Made by a program: the position numbers and the translations under genes. A stretch of 64,000 bases of DNA from CAWFZT01 sp963820415 (lineage in GTDB: Bacteria > Chloroflexota > Anaerolineae > Anaerolineales > Anaerolineaceae): NCBI GenBank assembly GCA_963820415.1, contig CAWFZT010000004.1, forward strand, positions 824,640 through 888,639, written 5' to 3'. The notes below the pieces were generated by a model. That model saw only the letters and a list, made by a program, of their open reading frames with translations, was not told the DNA's origin and did not search any database. Numbering within the stretch: the stretch's first letter is position 1; each line of letters begins with the position of its first letter. Positions 55,613 to 64,000 of the stretch are shown here, piece by piece.

Positions 55613-56425
55613 TTCATCTGCTGCCCTCCTATAAAGTTCATGAACAAGATCCATGAAAGCATCGCCACGAATAATGACTAAATGTAGATTTATTGAATTA
55701 GGATGATTTTTCGAATTGGTGGTCGATAAAAGAGCGGCATCATAGAGATGAGAAGAAATCAATGCAGCCGCACCAGATACTTCAATATAAGGTCTATCCT
55801 CCGGATCTTGGAATCGTTCAACTTTCTTGAAATTATCCAAATTATGTAAATCCCAAAATCGTTGCTTTATTGCATTTAACAATTCCGCTTTTCGAACTTG
55901 ATCTTTGACTGAATAATCTATCGCATCCTGAAGCCTGGAGCCGTCTTGTTTCGAGGAGAATTGTGCTTTCGCTTCAAAAATAGCCAGAATATCTTTGGGA
56001 GACTCTTTGCCATCGTAGAAAAAGCGAAAGCCAATAATATCTGACCCTTTTGTCGATTCATTCCGAACTGTTTTGTTGGCGTACCTGGTGCGTGGTACCC
56101 AATAACCAAGACAATATTGTACATAATCAGCGACTAAAATTTCACCAAAATCGCCCGCACGGATACTGGGACCAGGTTTGACTGATCGATCGGGGAATTT
56201 AATGGCATTCAGATACTCGGATCGAGAGTAGGGGGTTCCGTGTCGCATGACATCAATGTCGCAGTCCAGGCAATAATGATTCCGAAAATGCCTGGCCCAG
56301 GCTGACATAACCGCGTCATCTTGTGTACAGCGATACTCCAAAACTTCTACAGTTTTTCCATCAACTGTCTGTAAGACTTCTCCTGTATTCACGAGCCATT
56401 TAAGATGATCTGAAGTCCAACACAT
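55607..56425 (-). CDS. hamA: Hachiman-like HamA nuclease (DUF1837-type)
   Basis: 272 residues. The core reads IRAGDFGEILVADYVQYCLG, then TRYANKTVRNESTKGSDIIG and DILAIFEAKAQFSSKQ. The E...GSD...ExK order is a PD-(D/E)xK-like nuclease signature and fits DUF1837, the HamA effector. Six bases overlap hamB. No clear ribosome site precedes the ATG at 56425. The assignment rests on the motif plus the adjacent HamB-like helicase. Confidence 0.6.
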   Translation of the reverse strand: MCWTSDHLKWLVNTGEVLQTVDGKTVEVLEYRCTQDDAVMSAWARHFRNHYCLDCDIDVMRHGTPYSRSEYLNAIKFPDRSVKPGPSIRAGDFGEILVADYVQYCLGYWVPRTRYANKTVRNESTKGSDIIGFRFFYDGKESPKDILAIFEAKAQFSSKQDGSRLQDAIDYSVKDQVRKAELLNAIKQRFWDLHNLDNFKKVERFQDPEDRPYIEVSGAAALISSHLYDAALLSTTNSKNHPNSINLHLVIIRGDAFMDLVHELYRRAADEA

Positions 56426-56434
56426 GCATATCTT

Positions 56435-56560
56435 CTATTTAATCTTCATCATCGCTTTCCAAAATTTGGTGTAATTGACCTTGACCCAATCATCAAGGTA
56501 ATTCACAATCCATTGAGCGGCCAACGGATTAGCACTTTTTTCATAAACATTTCTCTACAC
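56435..56560 (-). pseudogene. C-terminal remnant of an unknown gene
   Basis: A frame without start reads RNVYEKSANPLAAQWIVNYL and DDWVKVNYTKFWKAMMKIK to a stop at 56435. It is open only to about 56560. I do not recognise the family. 56561-56787 holds no gene; its last 45 bases resemble the sequence left of attachment site 1. Confidence 0.25.
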
Positions 56561-56787
56561 ATTCCGAATCTGAATTTTTGGTATTTAGGAATCTTGAGAT
56601 AAATGGGCAGGTAAACGCGTAAATTTTGAAGGTTCGAGGTTTTTATATTCGCTTGAATGAATCATCTTGATCCAGGGGTCATTTATCAATTACTGCCAAA
56701 TTACTATTAAAAATTAATATCCCGTCGTCAAAAAATACTTTAACCCCTTATAAACTATGTGCTAATCCAGGGACCCGTACATCCAGG

Positions 56788-56861
56788 TGCCCCCGCCGAG
56801 GTTCGAACTCGGAACCTACTGATTCGAAGTCAGGCACTCTATCCAGTTGAGCTACGGGGGC
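56788..56861 (-). tRNA. tRNA-Arg(TCG)
   Basis: 74 bases fold as a tRNA: acceptor GCCCCCG/CGGGGGC, D arm GCTC...GAGT, anticodon loop CTTCGAA (anticodon TCG), five-base variable loop, T arm CCGAG-TTCGAAC-CTCGG. CCA is not encoded. Base 27-43 pairs C with T, a slight weakness. Its 3' half, from the anticodon loop on, is copied five times to the left and serves as the attachment site of the island. Confidence 0.95.
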
Positions 56862-56876
56862 TGCAAAATAATTATA

Positions 56877-58001
56877 TCATGGCCCGATGCGCGGGTTGAT
56901 CCAGAATATCTCGCGTTGATCGTTCTGGGTGTTGTTAGCCTGAACCCAGAAGGTAAAGCTGACCGATTTGCCTTTCAGATGCAGTTTGTTCAGATCGATG
57001 TCAATGCCGGTGGTGGCTCCGTCATAGAGCTCGTGATCGGATTCGATGATCTGGTCATCCCCGCCATCCACGCTGGCGCTGATGCCCATCAGCACGTCAC
57101 AGCCCTGATTGTTGTACATGCAGCCAATTTCGGTGTGAAGGACATCGTTCGGCACGATAATGGGAGCATATTTGACCTTGATCTGCCCAGTGGGGATGGC
57201 CTGGTACGCCATCACCAGGGCCGGAGAATCTTTGACCAGATTGTTTTCCATGCGCGGCTTGGCATCGGTATAGAAGTAGCCTTTCAGTCCGGATTTACCG
57301 CTTGGACAGTAAAGCGTGCCGGCGGCGTTCGACCAGGCCCCGCTGCACTGGTTGAGCAGGAAGTTGTAAGTATCGCCAGCCTTAAATTTCACGTAAAAAG
57401 GTTGATTCTTACCAGCAATGCCAAAAACGTTGCCGGCCGGGTCGCTCAGCTTCCAGAAGCTGACGTAGTTCTGGCCCTTGGCGGCATCTTCGGGTACTTT
57501 GAACTTAACCGAAACCAGGGCAATGTTGTTGGGGAGGATTGGTCCTACCAAAGCGACGGCCGCGGGCGCTCCGGCAAGGTCGCCTGAGACAAATACAGCC
57601 TGGTATTTTTCGTCCCAGGTGCATGCCCCGGTGTTCTTTATTGCCCAAATTTTCTTGAAGGTTGTCCCATTGGGGATGACATCGTCATCCGGGATGGTAA
57701 TATCCCCGACAAAATCGGCCTGGTCGCACAGGATGTAGCCTGGAGCAGGAGACACCCCCACGGTCGGCGAAGGCGGGGGCGTCGCGGTGGCAGCCGGCGT
57801 GCTGGTAGGTGGAACAGCTGTGGCGGTAGGCGGGATGGCTGCCAGAGTTTGAGCGGAGATTGCTTCGACGGTCAAGGCGACGATAGTTGGGACGAGATCC
57901 TGGGAGGTGGGGGTCAATGAAGGGGTTTGAAGGACATTGCAGGCGCCAGACATGGCGCTGATGGCCAGACAGATTAGAATGGTAAACAGTATCTTTTGCA
58001 T
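56877..58001 (-). CDS. Lipoprotein with NBR1-type Ig-like domain
   Basis: 374 residues: lipobox (ISAMSGACNV), Thr/Pro-rich linker, then an NBR1-type Ig-like domain (FKKIWAIKNTGACTWDEKYQ, VKFKVPEDAAKGQNYVSFWK) at about 100-200, and a C-terminal beta domain (GYFYTDAKPRMENNL, DGGDDQIIESDHELYDGA). Such secreted proteins are common in Chloroflexota; the role is unknown. Transcribed toward the tRNA, outside the island. Confidence 0.8.
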   Translation of the reverse strand: MQKILFTILICLAISAMSGACNVLQTPSLTPTSQDLVPTIVALTVEAISAQTLAAIPPTATAVPPTSTPAATATPPPSPTVGVSPAPGYILCDQADFVGDITIPDDDVIPNGTTFKKIWAIKNTGACTWDEKYQAVFVSGDLAGAPAAVALVGPILPNNIALVSVKFKVPEDAAKGQNYVSFWKLSDPAGNVFGIAGKNQPFYVKFKAGDTYNFLLNQCSGAWSNAAGTLYCPSGKSGLKGYFYTDAKPRMENNLVKDSPALVMAYQAIPTGQIKVKYAPIIVPNDVLHTEIGCMYNNQGCDVLMGISASVDGGDDQIIESDHELYDGATTGIDIDLNKLHLKGKSVSFTFWVQANNTQNDQREIFWINPRIGP

Positions 58002-58028
58002 GGTTTTCTCCTATTTTGGGCTGGCGGG

Positions 58029-59273
58029 CTAGGCGCGGCCGGCGATAACCTTGAACAGCAAGCTTAACTTGAAATTCTGGCCGGAAAGCAAGTTCTGGGC
58101 GCGGAATAAGCCGGCGGCAGTGCGAATAATTATCCAGGCTGTGGCAATGAAAAGGAGCACGGACAAAATCAATTGCCAGATCGGAACGCTTCCGGCTGCC
58201 AGGCGGGTCATCATAGTCACCGGCCCGGTCAGTGGAAACAGGCTCAAAATGACAGAAAGCAGCCCGTTGGGTTTCGAAATAATGGCGCTGATCAGCATCA
58301 ATGGAATGATCATCGGGATCATGAGGATGGTGGTTGCCTGGGAGGATTCACGCAGATTGGGTACCAGCGCGCCAATCCCAGCCATCAGGCTGGCATAAAT
58401 GGCATATCCCAGCAGGAAGAAAACAACTCCCCAGGCCAGGATACTGGGTGGAAGCTGGAAAGAGGTAGCCAGCTTGAAGGTCTGCCCGCTGTATTGCAGC
58501 ATAGCATATCCGGCCGCGCTCCAGACCACCGTCTGCAGCAGGCCGACCAGGCCCAGGGCGATGAATTTACCGGTCAGGAGTTGGATAGGCGTAACCGAAG
58601 TCATTAGAATTTCCAGCATGCGGTTCTGTTTTTCGCTGGTTACGCTGCCCAACATCAGGCTGGCCAATTCGAGGATGACAAAATAAAACAAAAGCGTCAC
58701 GATGTAAGGTAAAAAGAAAGTTAGCAGGTTGCCTGGGTCGCGGGCGGGCTGGCTGGAAAGGTAGACAACTTCCAGGTTCATCGGCAGGTCTATGCGCTCG
58801 GCCAATGCCAGGTTGCCGTCCAGCAGGTTATAGGCCAGGGCTTGCTGGATTACATCAGCCTGGCTCATGCCTGCCAGCGGGTTGAAGTCAGGGCGAACGT
58901 AGGTGAGAGTGCCCTTTTGCAGGTAATCCTTGCCCACCACGTAAAAAGCCTTGATTTTTCCTTGTTGAAGCGCATTTTCAGCTTCCGCCTGGTGGTTGAA
59001 TTTCTGCAGGCGGTCCATCAAATTGGGCGGCAAAGCAAGGATCAAACCGCTTAAATCTACATAACCTTCCAGGGCTGGGCCAGAGGTGGGGGCGATTAAC
59101 TGAGTCAGCGGGTTGGGCATTTTCCCAGCCCCGCCGCTGGTTTTTTGAAAATAGGACACCATTACCAGAATCAGAAAGGAGACGGTAGGAACCAGCGCCA
59201 GGGTCAGCCAGAAAGACCGCCGGCCTACAACCGTGGTAAATTCATTTTTCAGAATGAGAATTGTCCGGTTCAT
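58029..59273 (-). CDS. ABC-2-type exporter permease (NatB-like)
   Basis: 414 residues: N-terminal membrane segment, a large outer loop (about 50-190), then five or six membrane segments. TSEKQNRMLEILMTSVTPIQ and LLTGKFIALGLVGLLQTVVW are typical of ABC-2 permeases (EKxxxxxExLxxSP). Last gene of a three-gene operon; the gap to the next gene is five bases. Confidence 0.85.
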   Translation of the reverse strand: MNRTILILKNEFTTVVGRRSFWLTLALVPTVSFLILVMVSYFQKTSGGAGKMPNPLTQLIAPTSGPALEGYVDLSGLILALPPNLMDRLQKFNHQAEAENALQQGKIKAFYVVGKDYLQKGTLTYVRPDFNPLAGMSQADVIQQALAYNLLDGNLALAERIDLPMNLEVVYLSSQPARDPGNLLTFFLPYIVTLLFYFVILELASLMLGSVTSEKQNRMLEILMTSVTPIQLLTGKFIALGLVGLLQTVVWSAAGYAMLQYSGQTFKLATSFQLPPSILAWGVVFFLLGYAIYASLMAGIGALVPNLRESSQATTILMIPMIIPLMLISAIISKPNGLLSVILSLFPLTGPVTMMTRLAAGSVPIWQLILSVLLFIATAWIIIRTAAGLFRAQNLLSGQNFKLSLLFKVIAGRA

Positions 59274-59278
59274 GGCGT

Positions 59279-60478
59279 TTAGACGTTACGTCTCATCAGC
59301 TCTTTCCAGGAAAGGCGCTTGCCATACCGCAGCATCCCCAGGCGGAAGGCCCGGCCAGCAAACCAGATTGAACAGGCTGATAATAGAAAGAGAATTGCCA
59401 GGCTGGTGGCAATCTGCCAGACAGGCACCAGGGTCAACGCGGCACGCAAGGGGAGAGTCACCGGGGCGGTTAGAGGGAAGAGGCTCAAACCAATCGAAAG
59501 CGGGCTGTTCGGATTGGAGAGAATGGGTGATAAGAGCATGAAGGGTACCGAAAGCGGAAGTGTGAAAAGCCCGGCAACCTGCTGGGCCTCACGGCTTTCC
59601 GTGGCGGTTGCCCCTACCGCCGCCATCATGGCCGCCACCAGGATAAAAGCTGGCAGAAGTGTGGCAAAAGTCAGAATGAAAAAGCCCAGGTCAAACTGGA
59701 TCACCTGTCCCTGAAAAAGGTAACGGATGGCAAACAGCAGCGCCAGCAAGCCAAATACAATCCAGGCCAAAAGAGAGGTCAGCCCGACGCACATATTTCC
59801 AGCAATTTTCCCAGCCATCAACTGGCCTGGGGAGAGCGATGTAACAATAATTTCCATTGTACGGTTTTCTTTTTCTTCAACGAGCGCCTGAAGCAGGTAG
59901 CTCCCGCTGGTATTGGTTGCTAGGATAAACAGAAAACCTCCTGCCAGGGGCAGAAGCACATTCAAGATCTGGTTGGCGGCCATTTGCCGGTTGCCCTGGC
60001 TGGCGCGCACGACAAGCGCGGCTCCTTCCAGCAGGCGCGTGGTGATCCCAGCCGGCTGGTGAGCCACCAGGTTGGCGCGTAAAAATTCTCGAAATTGGGC
60101 CTGGACATCATCTCCCGGCGGCTCTAGGGCCACCAACCTGACAGCGCCAGTTTGTAAATAATTGGCGGCGAGGATAAAATAAGCCTGGATTTTCTTTGCC
60201 TGCAGGGCAGCTCTGGCGTTATCTTCCGTTTCGAATCTACGTATTTCCAAAGATGGGCTGATGCGTCCCTCGGCGGACAGCGCGACCGGGTGATTAAGCA
60301 ACCCGGATAAATCGACGTAGCCTACCGGCAGCGGATTATATTGGATCCAAATGAGCAGCATGCCTACCAGCAGGATGACCAGGAAAAACAGCGGCAGACT
60401 GAAGAGAGCCAGGATAAACCGCTTGCGGAGAACGTGGCGAAGATATTCGTGTTTGAATACCAGCCATACCTTCCTCAT
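59279..60478 (-). CDS. ABC-2-type exporter permease (NatB-like)
   Basis: 399 residues with the same layout as its neighbour: N-terminal segment, outer loop, VEEKENRTMEIIVTSLSPGQ, LMAGKIAGNMCVGLTSLLAW and later membrane segments. Overlaps the ATPase gene by four bases. The two permeases probably form a heterodimer. Confidence 0.85.
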   Translation of the reverse strand: MRKVWLVFKHEYLRHVLRKRFILALFSLPLFFLVILLVGMLLIWIQYNPLPVGYVDLSGLLNHPVALSAEGRISPSLEIRRFETEDNARAALQAKKIQAYFILAANYLQTGAVRLVALEPPGDDVQAQFREFLRANLVAHQPAGITTRLLEGAALVVRASQGNRQMAANQILNVLLPLAGGFLFILATNTSGSYLLQALVEEKENRTMEIIVTSLSPGQLMAGKIAGNMCVGLTSLLAWIVFGLLALLFAIRYLFQGQVIQFDLGFFILTFATLLPAFILVAAMMAAVGATATESREAQQVAGLFTLPLSVPFMLLSPILSNPNSPLSIGLSLFPLTAPVTLPLRAALTLVPVWQIATSLAILFLLSACSIWFAGRAFRLGMLRYGKRLSWKELMRRNV

Positions 60479-61380
60479 GAGGTTTCTCCCTGTCCTCTAA
60501 CTACCTGGATGAAAATCTCATCTAACGATGGCATGGCAATTTCGAATTGTTCCAGATGGATATTTTGTTCGACCAGGTATTTCAGGATGGATTGGGGAGT
60601 GCTGCCTGGGAGCAGCTTCAAATGGACACGGCTGTTATGATTCTCAATGCTTTCCACCCCAGGGATTGTAACGGGAAGGTTTTCCACACTGCGCACAAGC
60701 AGCTCCCGCCCAGCAAAACCGCGGCGGATTTCGTTCAGCCTGCCATACAGGACTGCCTGACCCCGGTTAATCAACACCAGCCGGTCGCACAACTCCTCCA
60801 CCTGGTTCATCTGATGGGTACACATGATGATCGCCGATCCGTTCTGGCGTTCCTCGCGCAGCAGATCTTTTACCATCTGGGTGTTTAGCGGATCCAGGGC
60901 GTTAAAAGGCTCGTCAATGATGATCAACTCCGGGCGGTGCACCAGCGTAGCGATCAGTTGAGCTTTTTGTTGCATACCTTTGCTCAACTCTTTCAGCTTC
61001 TTACGGCGGTGTGCGAGCAGATCAAAGCGTACCAGATACCGGTCAACCCGTTTTTTTGCCTCGCGGCTGCTCATGCCTTTCAAAGTTGCCAGGTAGACCA
61101 GGCAGCGCTCTACAGTGATATCCTGGTAGAGGCCGCGTTCTTCGGGCATATAGCCGATGCGATCCTTTTTTTCCTCGGACATGGCTCCGCCCAGGATGGA
61201 GACTCTGCCAGTATCCGGTTTAAAAATATCCAGAATGATGCGGAGCGTGGTTGTTTTACCGGCTCCATTGGGACCCAGAAGACCAAAGATCTCACCGGGC
61301 TCGACAGTAAACGAAACATCGTTCACTGCAAGCATTGCGCCGAATTTCTTGGTGATATGTTCGACTTCAATAGAAGGCAT
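60475..61380 (-). CDS. ABC transporter ATPase (NatA-like)
   Basis: 301 residues: Walker A GLLGPNGAGKTTTL, Q-loop GYMPEERGLY, signature LSKGMQQKAQL (LSKGM variant), Walker B LIIIDEPFNALDP, switch His in CTHQMNQVE, plus a C-terminal domain. Typical of Na+/drug or lipid exporters of the NatA group. First gene of the operon with two permeases. Confidence 0.9.
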   Translation of the reverse strand: MPSIEVEHITKKFGAMLAVNDVSFTVEPGEIFGLLGPNGAGKTTTLRIILDIFKPDTGRVSILGGAMSEEKKDRIGYMPEERGLYQDITVERCLVYLATLKGMSSREAKKRVDRYLVRFDLLAHRRKKLKELSKGMQQKAQLIATLVHRPELIIIDEPFNALDPLNTQMVKDLLREERQNGSAIIMCTHQMNQVEELCDRLVLINRGQAVLYGRLNEIRRGFAGRELLVRSVENLPVTIPGVESIENHNSRVHLKLLPGSTPQSILKYLVEQNIHLEQFEIAMPSLDEIFIQVVRGQGETS

Positions 61381-61433
61381 ACGGTATCTAATTACCTTAA
61401 AGATATTATAACAGAGGAAGGCTCATTGGGATT

Positions 61434-61509
61434 TCCCGTGGAAGGTCCCCAGATTTTGGGGTGTCATGACACCCCAAAATCTGGGAGTTCACCACGGCTA
61501 TTCCCTAAG
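61434..61509. repeat. Palindromic interspersed repeat, copy c, with hairpin insert
   Basis: CATTGGGATTTCCCGTGG at the left and CACCACGGCTATTCCC at the right flank a perfect hairpin (CCCAGATTTTGGGGTGTCA with its complement). Confidence 0.7.
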
Positions 61510-61583
61510 AACCCAGAGGAAATCAGGGCGATTTCTGGAGGCCTGGAATATAATTTGTCCAGCCTTCTTCGGCAGAAATCAGG

Positions 61584-61630
61584 CTCATTGGGATTTACCG
61601 TGGAAGTCCACCATGGCAATTCCCAGAGAC
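61584..61630. repeat. Palindromic interspersed repeat, copy d
   Basis: CTCATTGGGATTTACCGTGG and CACCATGGCAATTCCCAGAG form inverted halves without insert. It lies 30 bases before the next ATG. Confidence 0.7.
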
Positions 61631-61660
61631 CAGAAATCATCTGTTATCAGGAGTCCCCAG

Positions 61661-62767
61661 ATGTCTATCTTCGAGCAAATTGAGAAACCAACCTTGCTGC
61701 TGGACGCTGAGAAAGCCCTGCGCAATATCCACCGCATGGCTGAAAAAGCCAACAAACTACAAGTGCGCTTTCGTCCACATTTCAAGACCCACCAATCTGC
61801 GGAAATTGGGGAATGGTTTCGGCCCGAGGGAGTGACTGCCATTACAGTCTCATCCGTTGACATGGCTTATTATTTTGCACGCAGTGGGTGGCAAGATATT
61901 ACCATTGCCTTCCCGGTGAATTTGCGCCAGGTGGGGGCGATTCGAGAGCTTGCCGCGCAGATTCACCTGGAATTACTGGTCGAATCTGCAGAAACGGTCA
62001 GCTTCTTACAAGAAAACCTGGCTGATCCCGTGGATGTGTGGGTAAAGATCAATTCAGGCGCCGGGCGAACCGGCCTGGCGTGGAACGAATTCGAGGCAAT
62101 CTCTGGCCTGGCGAGGCAGATAAATAAGTCGTCAAAATTGCACCTGCGCGGCCTCCTCACCCACGCCGGGCATACCTACCAGGCCAAAACGCCCGACCAG
62201 GTCCGCCGGCTTTTCGTCCAAAGTGTTGGGCGGATGCTCCAGGCGCGCCACAATCTTCAGGCCTCCGATGTGGCGATGGTCGAAATTTCTGTGGGAGATA
62301 CACCCGGTTGCAGCCTTAGCGACAGTTTCGGGGATGTCAGCGAGATCAGGCCGGGTAACTTTGTCTTTTACGATGCCGAACAAAATGCAGTGGGTTCCTG
62401 CGCTGCCAAGGATATTGCGGTGGCGCTGGCCTGCCCGGTGGTGGCCAAACACCCAGAGCGTGGCGAAGCCGTGGTCTATGGCGGGGCGATCCATCTTTCC
62501 AAGGACTGGATGGTCGAAGATGGGAGGATGATCCATGGAAAGATTGCCCTACCACAAGGCGATGGCTGGGGAGAACCTCTCGGCGGCGCCTATGTAGACC
62601 GACTGTCCCAGGAGCATGGACTTGTGCACCTGGAAAAGGAAGATTTAGATAAACTGCGTATAGGCGATCTAATTTGTGTCCTGCCAGTACATGCTTGCCT
62701 GACAGTTCAGGTGATGGGCGAATATCTGACTCTGGAGGGTAAGAAGGTCCGGACGATGAATAAATAA
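61661..62767 (+). CDS. D-threonine aldolase / D-serine dehydratase-like PLP enzyme
   Basis: The start at 61661 has CAGGAG seven bases upstream; earlier in-frame codons lie in the repeats. 368 residues: PTLLLDAEKALRNIHRMAEK, RFRPHFKTHQSAEIGEWF (PLP Lys in HFKTH), VWVKINSGAGRTGLAW, VEISVGDTPGCSLSDSFGDV and a C-terminal beta domain with VLPVHACLTVQ (His/Cys metal site). It belongs to the fold-III group that deaminates or cleaves D-3-hydroxyamino acids. Stands alone. Confidence 0.85.
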   Translation: MSIFEQIEKPTLLLDAEKALRNIHRMAEKANKLQVRFRPHFKTHQSAEIGEWFRPEGVTAITVSSVDMAYYFARSGWQDITIAFPVNLRQVGAIRELAAQIHLELLVESAETVSFLQENLADPVDVWVKINSGAGRTGLAWNEFEAISGLARQINKSSKLHLRGLLTHAGHTYQAKTPDQVRRLFVQSVGRMLQARHNLQASDVAMVEISVGDTPGCSLSDSFGDVSEIRPGNFVFYDAEQNAVGSCAAKDIAVALACPVVAKHPERGEAVVYGGAIHLSKDWMVEDGRMIHGKIALPQGDGWGEPLGGAYVDRLSQEHGLVHLEKEDLDKLRIGDLICVLPVHACLTVQVMGEYLTLEGKKVRTMNK

Positions 62768-62774
62768 AGTAGAT

Positions 62775-63968
62775 CTAAAGAAGAGACAGCGGAACCGGTG
62801 AGAAAGTAAGGATAAACAGAATTAATGCCAGGACCGCCAGTAGTTTGCGGGGTGTATCCAGGGGAGTAATCTGGTCCAGGGGTTCAGCGTAGCGGCGTCC
62901 TAAGAAGAAGATCAAAGCTGCCCACAGCCACCAACCATTCCACACGAGGCCAAGCAGCACCAACGCTCCCAATATAAAGGGAAAAGTGTGGCTGGCGGCT
63001 TTGCGTCCAATCAGGACGTACATCATGTGCCCACCATCCAATTGACCGGCCGGGATCAGGTTCATGGCGGTCACCAGCAGGCCAATCCAGCCGGCCCAAG
63101 CGACTGAGCTGATATTGACATCCATACCGCCAAGGGGTTTTGGAAATCCGGTGAAGAAAAAGCGTAGCCAATATAATACCGGTGAAATTCCTGAGTAGCT
63201 GGCCGGTGACGGCAGCAACTGTCCAAAAACGACGAACTTGGCCAAGAGGTAAGCAATCGAGTTACCTTCCAATTGGACCAGGTTGGCAGCTGAAATTAGC
63301 GTCGGCAGAGGTTCGATTTTGGAAATCGAAAGCCCATATAAAAGGACCGGAATGGCGATGATCATTCCTCCCAATGGGCCAGCCACCCCGATATCGAGCA
63401 ATATTTTCCGGTTTCTGGGCAGCTCTTTCATGTTTATAAAGGCGCCCAAGGTACCAATCTGCGAAAAAGGGAAAGGAATAAAATATGGCAGGGTGACGTG
63501 CACTCCATGGTAGCGGCCAGCCAGGTAATGGCCGAATTCATGCGCTGCCAGAATGCCCATCAACGAAAGAGCGAAGGGCCAGCCGGCGTTGATTATGGCC
63601 ATGATCGCCTGCATAGGATCGCTCGGGAGAGCATTAGAAGAAATAACAGCGCCGGTAAAAAGGACACTGAGAACAGTTAAAATGGCCAGGACCAGGTTCC
63701 AGATGGGATTGGAAGGGGTTGGCTTGGGCATGCCAGGCACGAGTAAAATTGCCTGCTGTGCGCCATCCCACCGGAAGAGCGGGGTGATATTTTTGGGTTT
63801 GAGCTGCTCGAACAGGTAATCATAGGCAGCCTCCGAATCTTCCATCGTCAGCTTACCCCGGTAGCGTACGATAAAACCCTGTTTTGGGGTACCCAGAGTC
63901 ACGTCTTCAATACGGAAAATACGCCTTACCAGCGCATCCATTCGATCTATTTCATAATTCTGTTCCAT
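62775..63968 (-). CDS. Site-2 protease family (M50) metalloprotease
   Basis: 397 residues: soluble N-terminus, about nine membrane segments, HExxH in GILAAHEFGHYLAGRYHG, second zinc site in AGQLDGGHMMYVLIGRKAAS. Matches the M50 branch with N-terminal extension found in cyanobacteria and plants (EGY-like). It cleaves membrane proteins. Convergent with the aldolase-like gene with only seven bases between them. Confidence 0.9.
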   Translation of the reverse strand: MEQNYEIDRMDALVRRIFRIEDVTLGTPKQGFIVRYRGKLTMEDSEAAYDYLFEQLKPKNITPLFRWDGAQQAILLVPGMPKPTPSNPIWNLVLAILTVLSVLFTGAVISSNALPSDPMQAIMAIINAGWPFALSLMGILAAHEFGHYLAGRYHGVHVTLPYFIPFPFSQIGTLGAFINMKELPRNRKILLDIGVAGPLGGMIIAIPVLLYGLSISKIEPLPTLISAANLVQLEGNSIAYLLAKFVVFGQLLPSPASYSGISPVLYWLRFFFTGFPKPLGGMDVNISSVAWAGWIGLLVTAMNLIPAGQLDGGHMMYVLIGRKAASHTFPFILGALVLLGLVWNGWWLWAALIFFLGRRYAEPLDQITPLDTPRKLLAVLALILFILTFSPVPLSLL

Positions 63969-63990
63969 GCAAACTCCCTAAATACGAGGG

Positions 63991-64000
63991 CTCATTGGGG
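63991..64000. repeat. Start of a further palindromic repeat, cut by the window edge
   Basis: CTCATTGGGG matches the first bases of copies c and d. Too short to be sure. Confidence 0.35.

Noticed and set aside
1..64000. CRISPR array
   Set aside because: Repeated units here are attC sites, tRNA halves and gene fragments; no regularly spaced short repeats or cas genes were seen.

Overview
The window looks like chromosomal DNA of a Chloroflexota bacterium, most likely Anaerolineae. This is inferred from gene content: PQQ-type propeller protein in a membrane-protein operon, NBR1-type Ig lipoprotein, PRC-barrel lipoprotein, PCYCGC protein, DUF1573 proteins, NatAB-like ABC exporter, and many Thr/Pro-rich secreted proteins. 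No 16S gene or other taxonomic marker is present.

Layout. 0-3 kb: end of a phosphotriesterase-family gene, a protein with two rhodopsin-transducer-like domains, and a URO-D-family methyltransferase with a visible promoter. 3.3-11.5 kb: a five-gene leftward operon (PQQ propeller, large membrane protein, PrsW-like protease, small anchored protein, trypsin-like lipoprotein). 11.5-15 kb: remnants of a reverse transcriptase and a tyrosine recombinase around a PRC-barrel lipoprotein and a winged-helix ferredoxin.

14.9-56.9 kb is a mosaic accessory island. An intact tRNA-Arg(TCG) lies at 56788-56861 (minus). Five partial copies of its 3' half (14903, 24222, 26134, 30772, 50602) mark old attachment sites, three followed by the same ~175-bp end sequence. 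Inside are integron-type cassette arrays (attC hairpins at 17.2, 18.2, 19.4, 20.5, 23.0 and 51.7 kb, no integrase in the window), four copies of an AAA-ATPase N-terminal fragment with a hairpin around its GTG start, three copies of a second module (DUF3150-like coiled-coil gene plus SWIM zinc finger), an hsdM remnant, and a Hachiman-like hamAB pair.

Between attachment sites at 30.8 and 50.6 kb lies a metal and redox block: L,D-transpeptidase, DUF1573 and DUF2933 proteins, a probable selenoprotein of the DUF1573 type (in-frame TGA at 34398 followed by a SECIS-like hairpin), PCYCGC lipoprotein, two CuA-like cupredoxin proteins (one fused to cytochrome c), a NapH/NosR-like ferredoxin membrane protein, NarL-type regulators with a histidine kinase, YHS proteins, Lgt, a CopA ATPase, a cupredoxin and a C39 peptidase. 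Copper handling or membrane electron transfer is the inferred theme.

56.9-64 kb returns to ordinary chromosome: NBR1-Ig lipoprotein, an ABC exporter operon, a D-threonine-aldolase-like enzyme and an M50 protease. Short palindromic repeats occur at 42.2, 61.4, 61.6 kb and at the right edge.

Caveat: about fifteen genes carry single-base frameshifts, many in homopolymers, and copA alone has about nine. Many are probably sequence errors rather than decay, so frameshifted genes with intact motifs are listed as CDS.
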